NCBI GenBank assembly: GCA_900635465.1
Contig: LR134135.1
Span: 3,534,001 to 3,598,000 of the forward strand
DNA length: 64,000 bases
Source: Lelliottia amnigena
GTDB taxonomy: Bacteria; Pseudomonadota; Gammaproteobacteria; Enterobacterales; Enterobacteriaceae
Direction: 5' to 3'
Shown: positions 63,700 to 64,000 of the stretch, piece after piece
How positions within the stretch are numbered: the stretch's first letter is position 1
Layout: every line of letters begins with the position of its first letter
Made by a program: the position numbers and the translations under genes
Notes under the pieces: generated by a model
Databases searched by the model: none
Seen by the model: the letters and a program-made list of their open reading frames with translations, nothing else
What the model was told of the DNA's origin: nothing

Positions 63700-64000
63700 G
63701 CGGCGTGATCCCCTCATCCTAACCTTCTCCCATGAGGAGAAGGAACCGTCTGGAGCTGTCTTTTTCCCCTCATCCCGGCCCTCTCCCAAAGGGAGAGGGT
63801 GATAGCAGAGTGAAGGACATAATCATCTCCTCTCACAGAGGAAGAGGGGGAAAACAGAGTGAAGGAGCAAACCGTCCCCTCTCACTGAGGGTGAAGGGGA
63901 AAACAGAGTGAAGGAGCAAACCACCCCCTCTCACTGAGGGTGAAGGGGAAAACAGAGTGAAGGAGCAAACCATCCCCTCTCACAGAGGGTGAAGGGAAAA
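63700..64000. repeat. palindromic repeats followed by a 49-bp tandem array, cut by the window end
   Basis: Two palindromes (63709-63745 and 63769-63799, related to GGGAGAGGG) are followed by at least four tandem units of about 49 bp. The marker AAAACAGAGTGAAGGAGCAA starts at 63851, 63900 and 63949, and a degenerate first unit starts near 63801. Each unit has a CCCTCTCAC-TGAGGGTGAAGGGG palindrome. No gene is seen in this 300-bp stretch. Confidence 0.85.

Noticed and set aside
63801..64000. Possible CRISPR array
   Set aside because: The whole 49-bp period is repeated, so there are no spacers; no cas genes nearby.

Overview
The window is chromosomal DNA from an Enterobacteriaceae bacterium. Most proteins are near-identical in length and order to the Escherichia coli segment from ygfZ to nupG (about 65 min). 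It is not E. coli itself. There is an RpiR-type regulator beside bglA, an IclR/FAD-oxidoreductase gene pair between yqgF and yggR, a DUF559 gene where E. coli carries yggM-ansB, and a complete citrate-fermentation locus after nupG. These features, together with ERIC elements and many GGGAGAGGG-type palindromes, suggest an Enterobacter/Lelliottia/Citrobacter-like genome. The genus is inferred, not proven.

Layout. 1-9.4 kb: end of ygfZ, trhA, yqfB, an RpiR regulator with bglA (beta-glucoside-6-phosphate use), ygfF, and the glycine cleavage operon gcvTHP with a PurR site upstream and an ERIC element between gcvH and gcvP. 9.8-15.5 kb: ygfB-pepP-ubiH-ubiI, divergent from zapA-ssrS(6S RNA)-fau. 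15.5-21.3 kb: serA, rpiA, argP, yggE, argO, mscS. 21.4-27.3 kb: epd-pgk-fbaA and tktA. 27.5-33.5 kb: loiP, speB, speA with the small gene yqgB directly upstream, and metK. 33.7-39.5 kb: galP with textbook GalR and CRP sites, sprT, endA, rsmE, gshB, yqgE, yqgF. 39.6-42.7 kb: accessory pair (IclR-like regulator and a 752-residue FAD enzyme). 42.7-53.7 kb: yggR, yggS-T-U-rdgB-hemW, DUF559 gene with repeats, yggN, trmB-yggL, mutY-yggX-mltC, nupG. 53.7-63.7 kb: leftward operon (2-hydroxycarboxylate transporter, FAH-family enzyme, citC-D-E-F-X-G), divergent from a CitA/CitB-type two-component system. 63.7-64 kb: tandem repeats.

How the genes work together. The citrate locus is self-contained. The sensor/regulator pair would detect citrate, the transporter import it, CitDEF cleave it to acetate and oxaloacetate, CitC acetylate the acyl-carrier subunit, and CitG/CitX make and attach the prosthetic group. 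No oadGAB oxaloacetate decarboxylase is present. A FAH-superfamily enzyme sits in the operon instead and is the most interesting candidate for oxaloacetate handling.

Data-quality warning. Seven genes (fbaA, speA, the IclR-like gene, yggR, citX, citF, citC) are interrupted by eight one-base insertions or deletions, nearly all in short homopolymers. Undoing each change restores a full-length protein, in several cases of exactly the E. coli length. Because fbaA is essential in E. coli, sequencing or assembly error is the most likely explanation. No tRNA, rRNA, phage, insertion sequence or CRISPR array was seen.
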